Source of the DNA: Cytophagales bacterium
Lineage (GTDB): Bacteria > Bacteroidota > Bacteroidia > Cytophagales > Flammeovirgaceae
Length of the DNA: 64,000 nucleotides
NCBI GenBank assembly: GCA_025056215.1
Contig: JANWWC010000001.1
Location: 558,001-622,000, forward strand
Direction: 5' to 3'
The notes under the pieces were generated by a model. That model had not been told where the DNA came from and made no database searches. It worked only from the letters and a program-made list of their open reading frames with translations. Of this stretch, positions 7,082-15,878 are shown piece by piece. Both the position numbers and the translations under genes were made by a program. How positions within the stretch are numbered: the stretch's first letter is position 1; the number at the start of each line of letters is the position of its first letter.

Positions 7082-9025
7082 ATGAAAATGCAATTCCCTG
7101 TCAGGGCTTGGAAATTATGCAACGCTTTTTATTTGCTGTTGATAATACTCTTCTCCTTAATAGTTTATTTCTTTTTTAATGTGTACTTTCAAAAAAATGA
7201 CCTATTTTATATAGTAGTAGGGGTCACGTGTTTGTTTATTGCTTTCGGAATGATCATTTTATGGTGGATGGGATTCCGACGCTTGTATCGTATCTATCAA
7301 CAGCAAATAACCCATATCGAAAACCAAAATAAACATCTAGAACAACTCTCTCAGCAACTTTCTGCTATCGATGAAAGAAACTATACCCAAATCATTTGGC
7401 AAAACAACTGGCTTTTCAAATTTCAACAAAAACAATACCAACAAGATGAGCTCGCCTGGCTGGCGAGATGTGCTACTCAGATTCTTCCCGTTCCGTTGGC
7501 AACAATTATGAAAATTAATTCTCAAGAAGAGCAACTCCAAGCTATAGAAGTATATTTTGCTCCTACACAAATGCGATATCAAGGTTTTACTATTGAAAAA
7601 TCCAAGTATGCTGCTCTTTTTGATATTGTAAAAAATTACACACCTCTTACGCTTTCTTTACAACCCACTAATGATTGGTTGTATCATTTTGGGATTCAGT
7701 GCGCTATAGCTTATCCGATTTATTGCCAACATCAATTTTTTGGAGGAATAATCGCTTTTCATACAGAGAGTTCTTACGAATTCAGCTCGCGGCAACACGC
7801 TCTTTTAGAATGGATAGCCCAAAGCGTTAGCATGTATCTCACAGAAATAGAACAAAGAAAAACAATTCACCACCTTTCTATTTTTCAGAAAGAGCACTCT
7901 TTTTTTATGTCATCTTCGCCAATCGGAATTGCTCATTTCAAATCAGATAAACCTATCAGCATCGCGACTTTAAAATACCGCCCTGAAAAGTTGCTACAAA
8001 TTCCATTGTATGAAGTCAACGATGTGTTTTTAGAATATCATCGCATCGAAAAAACGGAAAAAATTTCAATTTCTCTCGATGAGATTATCGCAAGATATGT
8101 CGTGATAGAACTGATAGAAAAACGCCAGTATACAACCGAAAAAATACTCCCCGATGGCAAAGGAGACCTTCGATATTTACAACGATATATCCTTGCGGAT
8201 GCTTCTTTTGATGTCGTTTCATCAGTATGGATAATCGAAGTAGATATTACTTTATTAAAATCAGACAATTTATTTTATCGGTCTTTGTCGGAACAATCAA
8301 GTGCTATGCAAGTAGTTACAGATAAAAATGGAATCATTTTATTTGACAATCAACGAGTTTCAAAAACGTTAGGATGGCAGTTAGAAGAGCGAAAAGGAAA
8401 ATCTCTTTACTCATATATGCAAAAAAAAGACGCCTCTACTCTACAAAAATTAGCATTTTTAACGCAACATACGGAAACAATCCAATTTTTTTGTGGTATT
8501 CATCTTACGACTCGTTTTGGGGAAGATATCGAAACCGATGGAGTTATTTCATTCCATAAACACCCTCATCAAGAAATAAAAGGGCTTTTATTCGAATTCT
8601 ATCCTTCAAAAGCGCGTGCAGAACAAATTCAAAAGCTACAGCAAGAAGCAGACTTTTATAAACATCTCGTCGAAAATCAAGGAATTGCTATTACCGTACT
8701 CAATCGAGAAGGAATTATTTTGTATGAAAGCGAATCTTTGCAAAAGCTCTTTGGCTATTCTTCCGAAATGCGATTAGGAAAGCATGGATTTGAGTATTTC
8801 GATGATGAAGATACTTACTTAATCCATAAAAATTTTCAGATTGCATGTAAAACGCGTCAGCCTGTTGCATTTGAAACGCGTTTTCGACATTATAATGGAA
8901 ATTGGAAAAAGGTAGAAATTACATTTGTCAACTTATTGGAACAGCCAAGCGTACAAGGAATTCTTATGATTTGGCAAGACATCAGCTACACTATTAGACG
9001 TTTAACTTCTAAAGAAAATAAATAA
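7082..9025 (+). CDS. Membrane-anchored GAF/PAS sensor protein without an output domain
   Basis: 647 residues. Two transmembrane helices near the N-terminus (about 16-35 and 42-62) are followed by a short coiled coil (about 70-100, NQNKHLEQLSQQ). Residues 120-260 look like a GAF domain (ARCATQILPVPLATIM...IAYPIYCQHQFFGGIIAF). Two PAS/PAC units follow at about 405-510 and 540-640 (VTDKNGIILFDNQ...GWQLEERKGKS; VLNREGIILYESE...LFGYSSEMRLGK), the second ending in a PAC signature (FETRFRHYNGNWKKVEITF) and WQDIS. The protein then stops: there is no histidine kinase, GGDEF, HTH or phosphatase domain. It may signal through a partner protein. It is monocistronic, with asd convergent and a shared terminator hairpin at its stop codon. 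Confidence 0.78.
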   Translation: MKMQFPVRAWKLCNAFYLLLIILFSLIVYFFFNVYFQKNDLFYIVVGVTCLFIAFGMIILWWMGFRRLYRIYQQQITHIENQNKHLEQLSQQLSAIDERNYTQIIWQNNWLFKFQQKQYQQDELAWLARCATQILPVPLATIMKINSQEEQLQAIEVYFAPTQMRYQGFTIEKSKYAALFDIVKNYTPLTLSLQPTNDWLYHFGIQCAIAYPIYCQHQFFGGIIAFHTESSYEFSSRQHALLEWIAQSVSMYLTEIEQRKTIHHLSIFQKEHSFFMSSSPIGIAHFKSDKPISIATLKYRPEKLLQIPLYEVNDVFLEYHRIEKTEKISISLDEIIARYVVIELIEKRQYTTEKILPDGKGDLRYLQRYILADASFDVVSSVWIIEVDITLLKSDNLFYRSLSEQSSAMQVVTDKNGIILFDNQRVSKTLGWQLEERKGKSLYSYMQKKDASTLQKLAFLTQHTETIQFFCGIHLTTRFGEDIETDGVISFHKHPHQEIKGLLFEFYPSKARAEQIQKLQQEADFYKHLVENQGIAITVLNREGIILYESESLQKLFGYSSEMRLGKHGFEYFDDEDTYLIHKNFQIACKTRQPVAFETRFRHYNGNWKKVEITFVNLLEQPSVQGILMIWQDISYTIRRLTSKENK

Positions 9026-9057
9026 ACCTACAAGCCCGCAATTGTAGGTTTATTTTC
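9021..9057. terminator. Two-way terminator between the PAS protein gene and asd
   Basis: Perfect 13-bp stem (AATAAACCTACAA / TTGTAGGTTTATT, 9021-9033 and 9042-9054) with an 8-base loop; T-rich on both strands. The plus-strand stop codon is inside the left arm. Confidence 0.85.
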
Positions 9058-10047
9058 TTACACCAAACGATTTTTTACTAAATATTCAGCAATTTGAACA
9101 GCATTTGTCGCAGCTCCTTTGCGGAGATTATCAGCCACAATCCACATATTTAATGTTTTAGGCTGGGTTTCGTCACGACGAATACGCCCGACAAACGTTT
9201 CATCTCTTCCATGAGAAATAATAGGCATCGGATAAATGTTATTTTTGGGGTCATCCATTACTATAACGTTTTCTGCTTTTTCTAAAATAGCGCGTACTTC
9301 TGCCAACTCAAACTCGTTTTCAAACTCCACATTTACAGATTCGGCATGACCTCCAATTGTAGGAACACGAACAGTAGTAGAAGTAACTCTAATACTATCG
9401 TCCATCATGATTTTTTTGGTTTCATTCACCATTTTCATTTCTTCTTTTGTGTAACCGTTATCCAAAAAAACATCAATGTGAGGTATAACGTTCAAATCAA
9501 TTTTATAAGGATAAGCTTTTACTCCTTCACGGCCGGCTCTCTCGTCCATAAGTTGATCTACCGCTTTTTTACCTGTTCCTGTAACGGATTGGTAAGTAGA
9601 AACTACTACTCTTTTTACTTTGTAGCGCTTGTGCAAAGGGTATAACACGACTACCATTTGAATAGTAGAACAATTAGGATTGGCGATAATTTTATCTTCT
9701 TTCGTGAGAAGATGCGCATTGATTTCTGGCACGATTAGTTTTTTGGTAGGATCCATGCGCCAAGCAGAAGAATTATCGATAACAGTCGTTCCTACCTCAG
9801 CAAATTTAGGTGCGTTTTCTAATGACGTGCTTCCTCCTGCCGAAAAAATGGCAAGATTAGGCTTCTTAGCAATCGCCTCGGGAATCGTCATGACGCGATA
9901 AGTTTTTCCTCTGTACTCTACTTCTTTGCCTGCAGATTTTTCAGAAGCTACTAAATACAGTTCATCATACGAAAACTTGCGCTCATCTAACACTTTGAGA
10001 ATTTCATTGCCCACCAATCCGGTAGCACCAACAACTGCTAACTTCAT
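9058..10047 (-). CDS. asd: Aspartate-semialdehyde dehydrogenase
   Basis: Reduces aspartyl phosphate to aspartate semialdehyde with NADPH, the branch point to lysine/diaminopimelate, threonine and methionine. The start at 10047 (MKLAVVGATGLVGNEIL) gives 329 residues, normal for the family. A longer in-frame start at 10122 is excluded because the promoter box (10095-10102) lies inside that extension. Visible motifs: the N-terminal nucleotide-binding GATGLVG, the catalytic cysteine in ANPNCSTIQ, the substrate segment VVSTYQSVTG, the late GGHAESVNVEFE and the C-terminal DNLRKGAATNAVQIAE. It is monocistronic. Confidence 0.97.
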   Translation of the reverse strand: MKLAVVGATGLVGNEILKVLDERKFSYDELYLVASEKSAGKEVEYRGKTYRVMTIPEAIAKKPNLAIFSAGGSTSLENAPKFAEVGTTVIDNSSAWRMDPTKKLIVPEINAHLLTKEDKIIANPNCSTIQMVVVLYPLHKRYKVKRVVVSTYQSVTGTGKKAVDQLMDERAGREGVKAYPYKIDLNVIPHIDVFLDNGYTKEEMKMVNETKKIMMDDSIRVTSTTVRVPTIGGHAESVNVEFENEFELAEVRAILEKAENVIVMDDPKNNIYPMPIISHGRDETFVGRIRRDETQPKTLNMWIVADNLRKGAATNAVQIAEYLVKNRLV

Positions 10048-10094
10048 TACTTTAAATAAATTTATGAAAATTAAATTTAGGAAACTTTGAAGCG

Positions 10095-10123
10095 CAAAGT
10101 TAGAAGAAATATCATATTCCAAA
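10095..10123 (-). promoter_or_regulatory. Promoter of asd (TTTG-N17-TAACTTTG)
   Basis: Minus strand: TTTG at 10123-10120 and TAACTTTG at 10102-10095. The transcript would start near 10089 and leave a leader of about 40 bases before the ATG at 10047. Confidence 0.78.
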
Positions 10124-10311
10124 TCAATTTATCTCGTAAATTAAAATAAAAAATCGAAGAAGTACGCTGCCCTTACCGAACAACGCAAACTCATGAGAGA
10201 ACGAACTGATTGTGTTTTTTCTCGGTGTTTACAGTCGCAATAAGTTAAGAATTTTAAATTTTTTTGGCACTCTCTCAATAGAAGTCGAAAAAATATAAGC
10301 AAAAATGGATG

Positions 10312-10779
10312 TTACTTAAAAAATCCGCCTAACCCCTTTTTAAGTGAATCTGAAATCCCACCTGCAATCCCTTTAGAAATGACATCTGTACATCCTAAAG
10401 AGTTAATAATATCCGCAATATTATTAGTTTTAGATTGACCTTTTATCATTTCAATCACTTTAGGAACAACAAGCGCCGCAACGGGCTGTGCGACAGCTGC
10501 TGACAATCCAATTTTTGAAGAGAGCGCTGTCACTGCAGTGGAAATCAGCGTCTTTACGACAGGGTTTTCTGCTATTTGCGAAGTAGATAAATTTTTGTCT
10601 GTGAACAAAGATGTAAGTTGCGCAAGATTTCCTTTGAGAAGTTCTTGTTGTAAGTTCTCTATTACAGAGCTTCCTATTGTCTGAACAGTTTGGTTAGCTT
10701 GCTGGTTGCTCAATTTAAATTTGTTCATCAATTCATTTCCCAATGAACTTGACAACTGTTTTACAATATTATCAATCAT
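10312..10779 (-). CDS. Small helical protein, possibly DUF937/YidB-like
   Basis: 155 residues, no signal peptide and no clear membrane helix. It is rich in Ala, Ser, Gln and Leu, with several amphipathic helices and a Gly-rich tail (GIAGGISDSLKKGLGGFF). The N-terminal pattern IVKQLSSSLGNELMNKFKLS and the repeated LxxLLxxG style recall the DUF937/YidB group, but I am not certain. Its ATG at 10779 overlaps the stop of the dihydroorotase-like gene by 8 bases, so it is the third gene of a plsC - dihydroorotase-like - this operon. Function unknown. Confidence 0.6.
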   Translation of the reverse strand: MIDNIVKQLSSSLGNELMNKFKLSNQQANQTVQTIGSSVIENLQQELLKGNLAQLTSLFTDKNLSTSQIAENPVVKTLISTAVTALSSKIGLSAAVAQPVAALVVPKVIEMIKGQSKTNNIADIINSLGCTDVISKGIAGGISDSLKKGLGGFFK

Positions 10780-12031
10780 AATTACAAGAATTAAAAACGG
10801 TAAACAATGGCTTTCCGACTAAATTTTTGCCAATGTAAGGAGAATTCTTAGATTTAGAAAAAATATTTTCCAAATTAAATTGCCAAGAAAAAGATTTATC
10901 GAATACTGTCAAATTAGCAGGCTGATTTTCAGCAATTTTTGGAGAAGGAAGATTTAAAATTTTCCTTGGACCAGATGTAAGTTTTTCAACAATTACTTGC
11001 CAAGAAATCCACGAAGGTTTATATGCTAATAAAGCACCAAAACAAGATTCCAAGCTTAATGCTCCAAATTCTGCAAAGTCAAATTCAAGGCGTTTACTTT
11101 CTATATCTTGCGGAAAATGCCCAGAGGCAATTGCATCGATAGTACCATCCGCAATTCCCTCCCAAAGAGAAATTCTATCCGACTCGGTGCGCAAAGGAGG
11201 ATTGAGTTTAAAATTCGTATCAAATGTCGTAAGAGCTTCATCGGTGAAGCATAAATTATGCACATAAACATCTGCTGTGATTGGCAATCCTTTTGCTTTA
11301 GCTTGTCTTAAAATTTGTACTCCATTCTGAGTAGAAATTCCAGAAAAATGAATTTTGCCTTTTGTGTACTCTACAAGTGCGATATCTCGCATAAGTGGAA
11401 GAGTTTCGGCTATTTCAGGAATACCATTCATGCCTAATTGAGTGCTGATTGCTCCCTCGTGCATTTGCCCAAACCGAGTTAAAGCTCTCTCTTCTGGGCG
11501 ATTGATGAACAACCCTCCAAAAGGCTTGATATACAACAAAATATTTTTGATAACTTCAGGGTGATTAAGCGCACGAATGCCATCGGTGAAGGCTACAGCT
11601 CCTGCTCTATGCAAGTCGTATAATTCACACATTTCCTCACCAGCAGCATTGAAGGTAGCACATGCAGTAGGAAGTAGTTCTACTCCAAAATTTTGGGAAC
11701 TTTTTTTCACAAATTCTATAGCTGCTTTTGATTGTAAAGGAGGAGACGTATTAGGCAAAACCACCACTTGTGTAAAGCCTCCTGCTTTTGCTGATTGACA
11801 TAGCGTTTCGATGGTATCAATATGTTCAAAACCAGGCTCGCATAACCTAGCACTCATATCCACCCAGCCCGCTGATACACACAAATCGCTGCTTTGAATA
11901 ACTTGAACATCGCGTTCTACAATGTGAGGAGAAATTCTGCGAATAATGCAATCTTCTATAAGAATATCTTGGTGAAGAAAATTTTGTTCCGACAAATCGA
12001 CAATAAGAGCATTTTTAAGCAATAGGCGCAT
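10772..12031 (-). CDS. Dihydroorotase-family protein lacking the metal ligands (probable non-catalytic PyrC homologue)
   Basis: 419 residues, full length for a class I dihydroorotase. The fold is recognisable: N-terminal beta-sandwich, AKAGGFTQVVVLPNTSP, DEALTTFDTNFKLNPPLR, FGALSLESCFGALLAY and a C-terminal PANLTVFD. The catalytic metal sites are gone. The HxH after the first strand is DMSARL (WVDMSARLCEPG instead of DxHxHLREPG), the later HxxH strand reads IHFSGIST, and the catalytic Asp motif ATDHAPH reads ASGHFPQ. Enzyme activity is therefore unlikely. Non-catalytic PyrC homologues are known, such as PyrC' in Pseudomonas, which support aspartate transcarbamoylase assembly; a similar role here is inference. 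It overlaps plsC by 17 bases and the next gene by 8, so it is an operon member. Confidence 0.85.
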   Translation of the reverse strand: MRLLLKNALIVDLSEQNFLHQDILIEDCIIRRISPHIVERDVQVIQSSDLCVSAGWVDMSARLCEPGFEHIDTIETLCQSAKAGGFTQVVVLPNTSPPLQSKAAIEFVKKSSQNFGVELLPTACATFNAAGEEMCELYDLHRAGAVAFTDGIRALNHPEVIKNILLYIKPFGGLFINRPEERALTRFGQMHEGAISTQLGMNGIPEIAETLPLMRDIALVEYTKGKIHFSGISTQNGVQILRQAKAKGLPITADVYVHNLCFTDEALTTFDTNFKLNPPLRTESDRISLWEGIADGTIDAIASGHFPQDIESKRLEFDFAEFGALSLESCFGALLAYKPSWISWQVIVEKLTSGPRKILNLPSPKIAENQPANLTVFDKSFSWQFNLENIFSKSKNSPYIGKNLVGKPLFTVFNSCNYD

Positions 12032-12806
12032 TATCTTCTCTATCTTTATGAAACTGCTGCAAAATAAAAGGTTTTTCCTGTTCGATGAGCTTAATAATCC
12101 TTTCTTGAATAGCTTCTAAAGTTTCACCGTCAGTAGGAATCCAAGGAGTTTTGAAAGTAATGCTCAATTGAGTATTGGTTTTTTTGAATCTAAGTCCTTT
12201 TTTATCAAAAGCACGTCGAAAACCATTGATTACAATCGGAACTACCACAGGCTTAAATTCTTTAATGAGATGTGCCGTTCCCTTTCGCACAATAGCATAA
12301 GGACTCGTAGTACCTTGTGGAAAATGAATTACCCACCCCGATTCAAGAGCTTTTTTAATTTTCTCGGGCGCTTGCTTATCAGGAGCTCTATTGACTTCTT
12401 GCCCCTTGTGTCTCCAAGAGCGCCTTACTGTAACAGCCCCCGTTAAAGCAAAAATTTTAGGGATCCAACCACTTTCATACATCGTTTCTTCAGCTGCTAC
12501 ATAATACACATTAATGCGAGGAGCAAACATATAAATCGGAAAAAAAGGAATTTTTCGAAAACCCCATTTGTGAGCTGAAAAAGCATGGTAGATTGCAATA
12601 ACATCGGCATAATACGTTTGGTGATTAGAAATAAACAGTACATTCTTTTCTGGAAGGTTATCCAAATTTTCCCAGCCTGCTACTTTTAATTTGTTCCAAA
12701 TGTTGATTCTACCAAAAGTCGCTGCTGCTAAAAATCCTATTACAACTCGTTTTAAAAAGAGTGAATTTCCAAATACATCGCGCTCGAATAATTTATTCCA
12801 AATCAT
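12015..12806 (-). CDS. plsC: 1-acyl-sn-glycerol-3-phosphate acyltransferase (PlsC-like)
   Basis: Acylates lysophosphatidic acid, or a related lysophospholipid, at the membrane. 263 residues with a hydrophobic N-terminal segment (about 16-35). Acyltransferase motif I reads SNHQTYYADV, so His and Asp are separated by five residues rather than the usual four (NHxSxxD). Motif III reads FPQGTTSP instead of the common FPEGTRS, and the later VVVPIVINGF fits motif IV. These variants suggest a lineage-specific branch rather than an inactive enzyme. It starts at ATG 12806 and is the first gene of an operon with the dihydroorotase-like gene (17-base overlap). Confidence 0.85.
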   Translation of the reverse strand: MIWNKLFERDVFGNSLFLKRVVIGFLAAATFGRINIWNKLKVAGWENLDNLPEKNVLFISNHQTYYADVIAIYHAFSAHKWGFRKIPFFPIYMFAPRINVYYVAAEETMYESGWIPKIFALTGAVTVRRSWRHKGQEVNRAPDKQAPEKIKKALESGWVIHFPQGTTSPYAIVRKGTAHLIKEFKPVVVPIVINGFRRAFDKKGLRFKKTNTQLSITFKTPWIPTDGETLEAIQERIIKLIEQEKPFILQQFHKDREDNAPIA

Positions 12807-12963
12807 ACAAAACTAGAAAGGCATCAATTAAAATTTTGAATTCCGCCGTTCTTCAAAAAAACGCGTTGCAAAAAAAACATTTTCATCATTGAAAATGCAA
12901 AATATTTTTTTGCTTTATTTATTTAGCGCCTCGAAAATTATTGCTACAATCTAACAAAAACTA

Positions 12964-12971
12964 TATTTTTG
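12964..12971 (+). promoter_or_regulatory. -7 box TATTTTTG before the propeller protein gene
   Basis: Exact TAnnTTTG, with a TTG 18 bases upstream as a possible -33 element. It supports the ATG at 12996 over the in-frame TTG at 12969. Confidence 0.5.
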
Positions 12972-12995
12972 AACTATTTTTTTAATAAAAAACTC

Positions 12996-15872
12996 ATGAA
13001 ACATCAGATATTTCTACTATTCCCAATCCTATCTTTGTCGAATCTGTTTGCTCAAACAGGCGATTTCTATTTAACTCATTATACTCCTTCGATTTCTAAT
13101 TTTGACAACAACATCAGCGCTATTGCTCAAGATATAAGTGGGCAAATGTGTTTCGCTCATCGGCAAGGTGTTCTTAAATTCGATGGAAAATCTTGGCATC
13201 TCAATGCCACGCCAAGCTCTGTTTTAAGTATGGCGTACGAGGAAGCCACAGCAAAGTTATATGTAGGTTGCAGATACGGCATAGGCTACATTTCTACTAG
13301 CCTAAACCAAAAAGAAGAGTACACAAAAATCTCTGACGAAATCTCAAATGCAAAACAAACTTTATTAGTAGGAGAGTTTGCATTTTTTCTTCACGAAAAC
13401 GGAATTACGCAAGTAAGCTTAAAAAACCAACAAGTCTTGCAACAATTCAACCGAACGCCTCAACAAAACTTTCGCACTATATTTGCTCATAAAACTACTT
13501 TATTCGCACAAGATATCAACGGAAAATGGTTTTCACTCCAAAACCAATCTTTTCAAGAACTTTCTAAGCCTTTTACAACTTCTCTTATAGCCTTTGCCAA
13601 AAGAACTCCTAATCAAGAAAAAACCCTTATTGGTACCATAGACGGAAAATTATTTCTCTTCGATGGAACATCGTTAAACCCCGTTAAAACAGAAGCTGAT
13701 AATTATTTAGCAGAAAGTGGACTCAAAAACCTTTTTCCTATAGATCATCAAATTGTGGCTATCGGTACTGCAAGAGGTGGCTGCGTGATCTTAAATTTTA
13801 TGACGCAAAAAGTTATAGGTTATATCAACTATAACACAGGACTTCCGGACGATGAAGTACTCGCTATCGGAGTAGATAAAAGTAAAGGCATCTGGATAGC
13901 GCATGAATTCGGGCTTACTCGCGTAGATTATGAATTACCTATTCGCTCATTTTCAAATTTTCCAGGCTTACACGGAAATCTATACACCTTTTCTAAATTC
14001 CAAAATAAAATTTATGTAGGTACAACTGAAGGAGTTTACGTCTTATCTGAAATTAAAGATTATACAGAAGTTCGGAAATTTGTAGAACAACGCAAAGCAC
14101 AACAACTTGAACAACTCCGCGAGGCGTCATCTAAGTCGCCTTCTTTCACCAAAGAAGAGCTTGCAACTTCTCAGGTTGAAGTCTCTTCTAATGTCCCAAA
14201 AAGAAATTTTTGGAATTTATTGTTCGGAAGAAAAAAAGAAGAAAACTCCCAACCCTCTCTTGATAAAAAGCAAATTCGAGAAGCTAAAAGAAAAGAAAGA
14301 CGTGAGAAAAGAAAAAAGAAAAATAAAGAAAATTCTGAAGAATCTGAAGAAGAAACTACAAAGCAAACTCAACAGGAGTCGCCCACCCCTAGTCCCTTGT
14401 TGAATTCATCCACAACATCTTCTCCTAAAACTTCTTTACCATCGCCTTCTTCAAAACCTTCTACTCCTCAGCTCGTAAGCGATGTAGTACTAAAATCTAT
14501 TTCTTATGCTTTTCAAAAAATCAAAGAGATAGAAGGCAAATGCACGCAACTTTTAGAATTTGAAAATCAGCTAATCGCTGTCACAAACAAAGGAGTTTAT
14601 TTTATTCAGGGAAATCGAGCCTCAAAAATAGCTTCTCACCTTGTGATTTATGCTTACATTACAAGCCAAAAAGAATTATGGCTTTCTACCTTTGATGAAA
14701 AAGTTTACATCTATCAATACAAACAAAACAAATGGCAACTGTTTCAAGTCATCGATAATGTAGAAGACTACATTAATACTATCTTAGAAGACAAGCATGG
14801 AAGTGTTTGGCTAAGCGGAACTGATATCTTAAAAAAATGCACTCTTATAGAAAACAAATGGACAATAAGCGCTGAACTAGAAATTTATAACCCGTTCGGC
14901 GATGAAATTTCGCTTCTTAATTACGATAATAAATTATATGCCTTTCTTTCCAAAAAAGCTTACTACTACGATCTTACATCTGATAGCATGATGTTAGATT
15001 CTTTGCTAAGCCAAAAATTAGAACGTTCTTTAAAATTTATTGCGTCGCAACCTAACATCTACTGGGTACAAGAACAACGCGACTGGCATGTGTTTTCTTC
15101 TTTACCTCAAATAAATACATCAGTGTATTTAAGGCTCTTTAAAAACGTAAACCAACTTTTTGTAACTGAAAAAAACACTCAAATTTGGATTATTAGTGAA
15201 CATCAAAAACTTTATCAACTCGATTTATCTCAGAAAGCTACTTACAAACATGAATATGATGTATTTTTGAGAGAAGTGAAAACCTCTGCTGGAGGTAATT
15301 TTCTGAATATACAACAGCTTAACTTCGACTACCAACATAACACCGTAACTTTTCTTTTTTCCATACCTGATTTTATAGACGACCGTTCAACAGAGTTTCA
15401 GTACCGCCTCTTAGGCTTGACTAACAACTGGTCAGAATGGAGTGTAGATCACGCTTCCGTTACCTTCAACTATTTACCTGCTGGCGATTATCAGTTGGAA
15501 GTACGCGCTCGAAATGCGATAGGACAAATTTTTGATTGCAACCCCATTCAATTCAAAGTAAATCCTCCTTACTGGAAAGAACCTTGGTTTTACGCTTTGG
15601 AAGTAATCTTTTTTTCTTCTTTGTTACTCATTTCTTTTAAATTAAATAGGAGCAATAGTGTCAATCGTTTCATTTCAAAAGCGCTTACTTATTTAACGCT
15701 TATTTTGGTTGTAGATTTTCTGAATCTTATTATTTCATCTTACTTAGAGTTTGACGAAACACCAGTAGTAGTATTCGCCACTCAGTGCGCTATTTCTCTA
15801 ATGATTTTTCCTTTAGAAAAGATTTTAGAAAAATTCATTACAAAAAGTAAACAACCAATGAATAACTACTAG
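12996..15872 (+). CDS. Beta-propeller (Reg_prop-like) and Y_Y_Y domain membrane protein, no kinase or HTH output
   Basis: 958 residues from ATG 12996. A signal peptide (HQIFLLFPILSLSNLFAQ) is followed by a propeller of short repeats (about 25-330: ISAIAQDISGQMCFAHRQG, GIGVDKSKGIWIAHEFGL), as in periplasmic sensor heads of hybrid two-component regulators. A charged low-complexity insert (about 385-495, mostly K/E/R then S/P/T) splits the propeller, which resumes at about 500-770. A Y_Y_Y domain follows (about 780-875, FQYRLLGLTNNWSEWS...LPAGDYQLEVRARNA), then about three membrane helices and a short tail. Histidine kinase, receiver and DNA-binding domains are absent. Either it signals through partners or it is a remnant cut short; the decayed DNA downstream fits the second view. 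Confidence 0.8.
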   Translation: MKHQIFLLFPILSLSNLFAQTGDFYLTHYTPSISNFDNNISAIAQDISGQMCFAHRQGVLKFDGKSWHLNATPSSVLSMAYEEATAKLYVGCRYGIGYISTSLNQKEEYTKISDEISNAKQTLLVGEFAFFLHENGITQVSLKNQQVLQQFNRTPQQNFRTIFAHKTTLFAQDINGKWFSLQNQSFQELSKPFTTSLIAFAKRTPNQEKTLIGTIDGKLFLFDGTSLNPVKTEADNYLAESGLKNLFPIDHQIVAIGTARGGCVILNFMTQKVIGYINYNTGLPDDEVLAIGVDKSKGIWIAHEFGLTRVDYELPIRSFSNFPGLHGNLYTFSKFQNKIYVGTTEGVYVLSEIKDYTEVRKFVEQRKAQQLEQLREASSKSPSFTKEELATSQVEVSSNVPKRNFWNLLFGRKKEENSQPSLDKKQIREAKRKERREKRKKKNKENSEESEEETTKQTQQESPTPSPLLNSSTTSSPKTSLPSPSSKPSTPQLVSDVVLKSISYAFQKIKEIEGKCTQLLEFENQLIAVTNKGVYFIQGNRASKIASHLVIYAYITSQKELWLSTFDEKVYIYQYKQNKWQLFQVIDNVEDYINTILEDKHGSVWLSGTDILKKCTLIENKWTISAELEIYNPFGDEISLLNYDNKLYAFLSKKAYYYDLTSDSMMLDSLLSQKLERSLKFIASQPNIYWVQEQRDWHVFSSLPQINTSVYLRLFKNVNQLFVTEKNTQIWIISEHQKLYQLDLSQKATYKHEYDVFLREVKTSAGGNFLNIQQLNFDYQHNTVTFLFSIPDFIDDRSTEFQYRLLGLTNNWSEWSVDHASVTFNYLPAGDYQLEVRARNAIGQIFDCNPIQFKVNPPYWKEPWFYALEVIFFSSLLLISFKLNRSNSVNRFISKALTYLTLILVVDFLNLIISSYLEFDETPVVVFATQCAISLMIFPLEKILEKFITKSKQPMNNY

Positions 15873-15878
15873 AGCTAA

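Noticed and set aside
9058-10122. Longer asd start at 10122
   Set aside because: The promoter -7 box lies within this extension and the family begins at MKLAVVGATG.
12801-12815. TAGTTTTG box two bases before the plsC start codon as a promoter
   Set aside because: A start this close would give a leaderless transcript beginning at or inside the ATG, and no -33 element is present.
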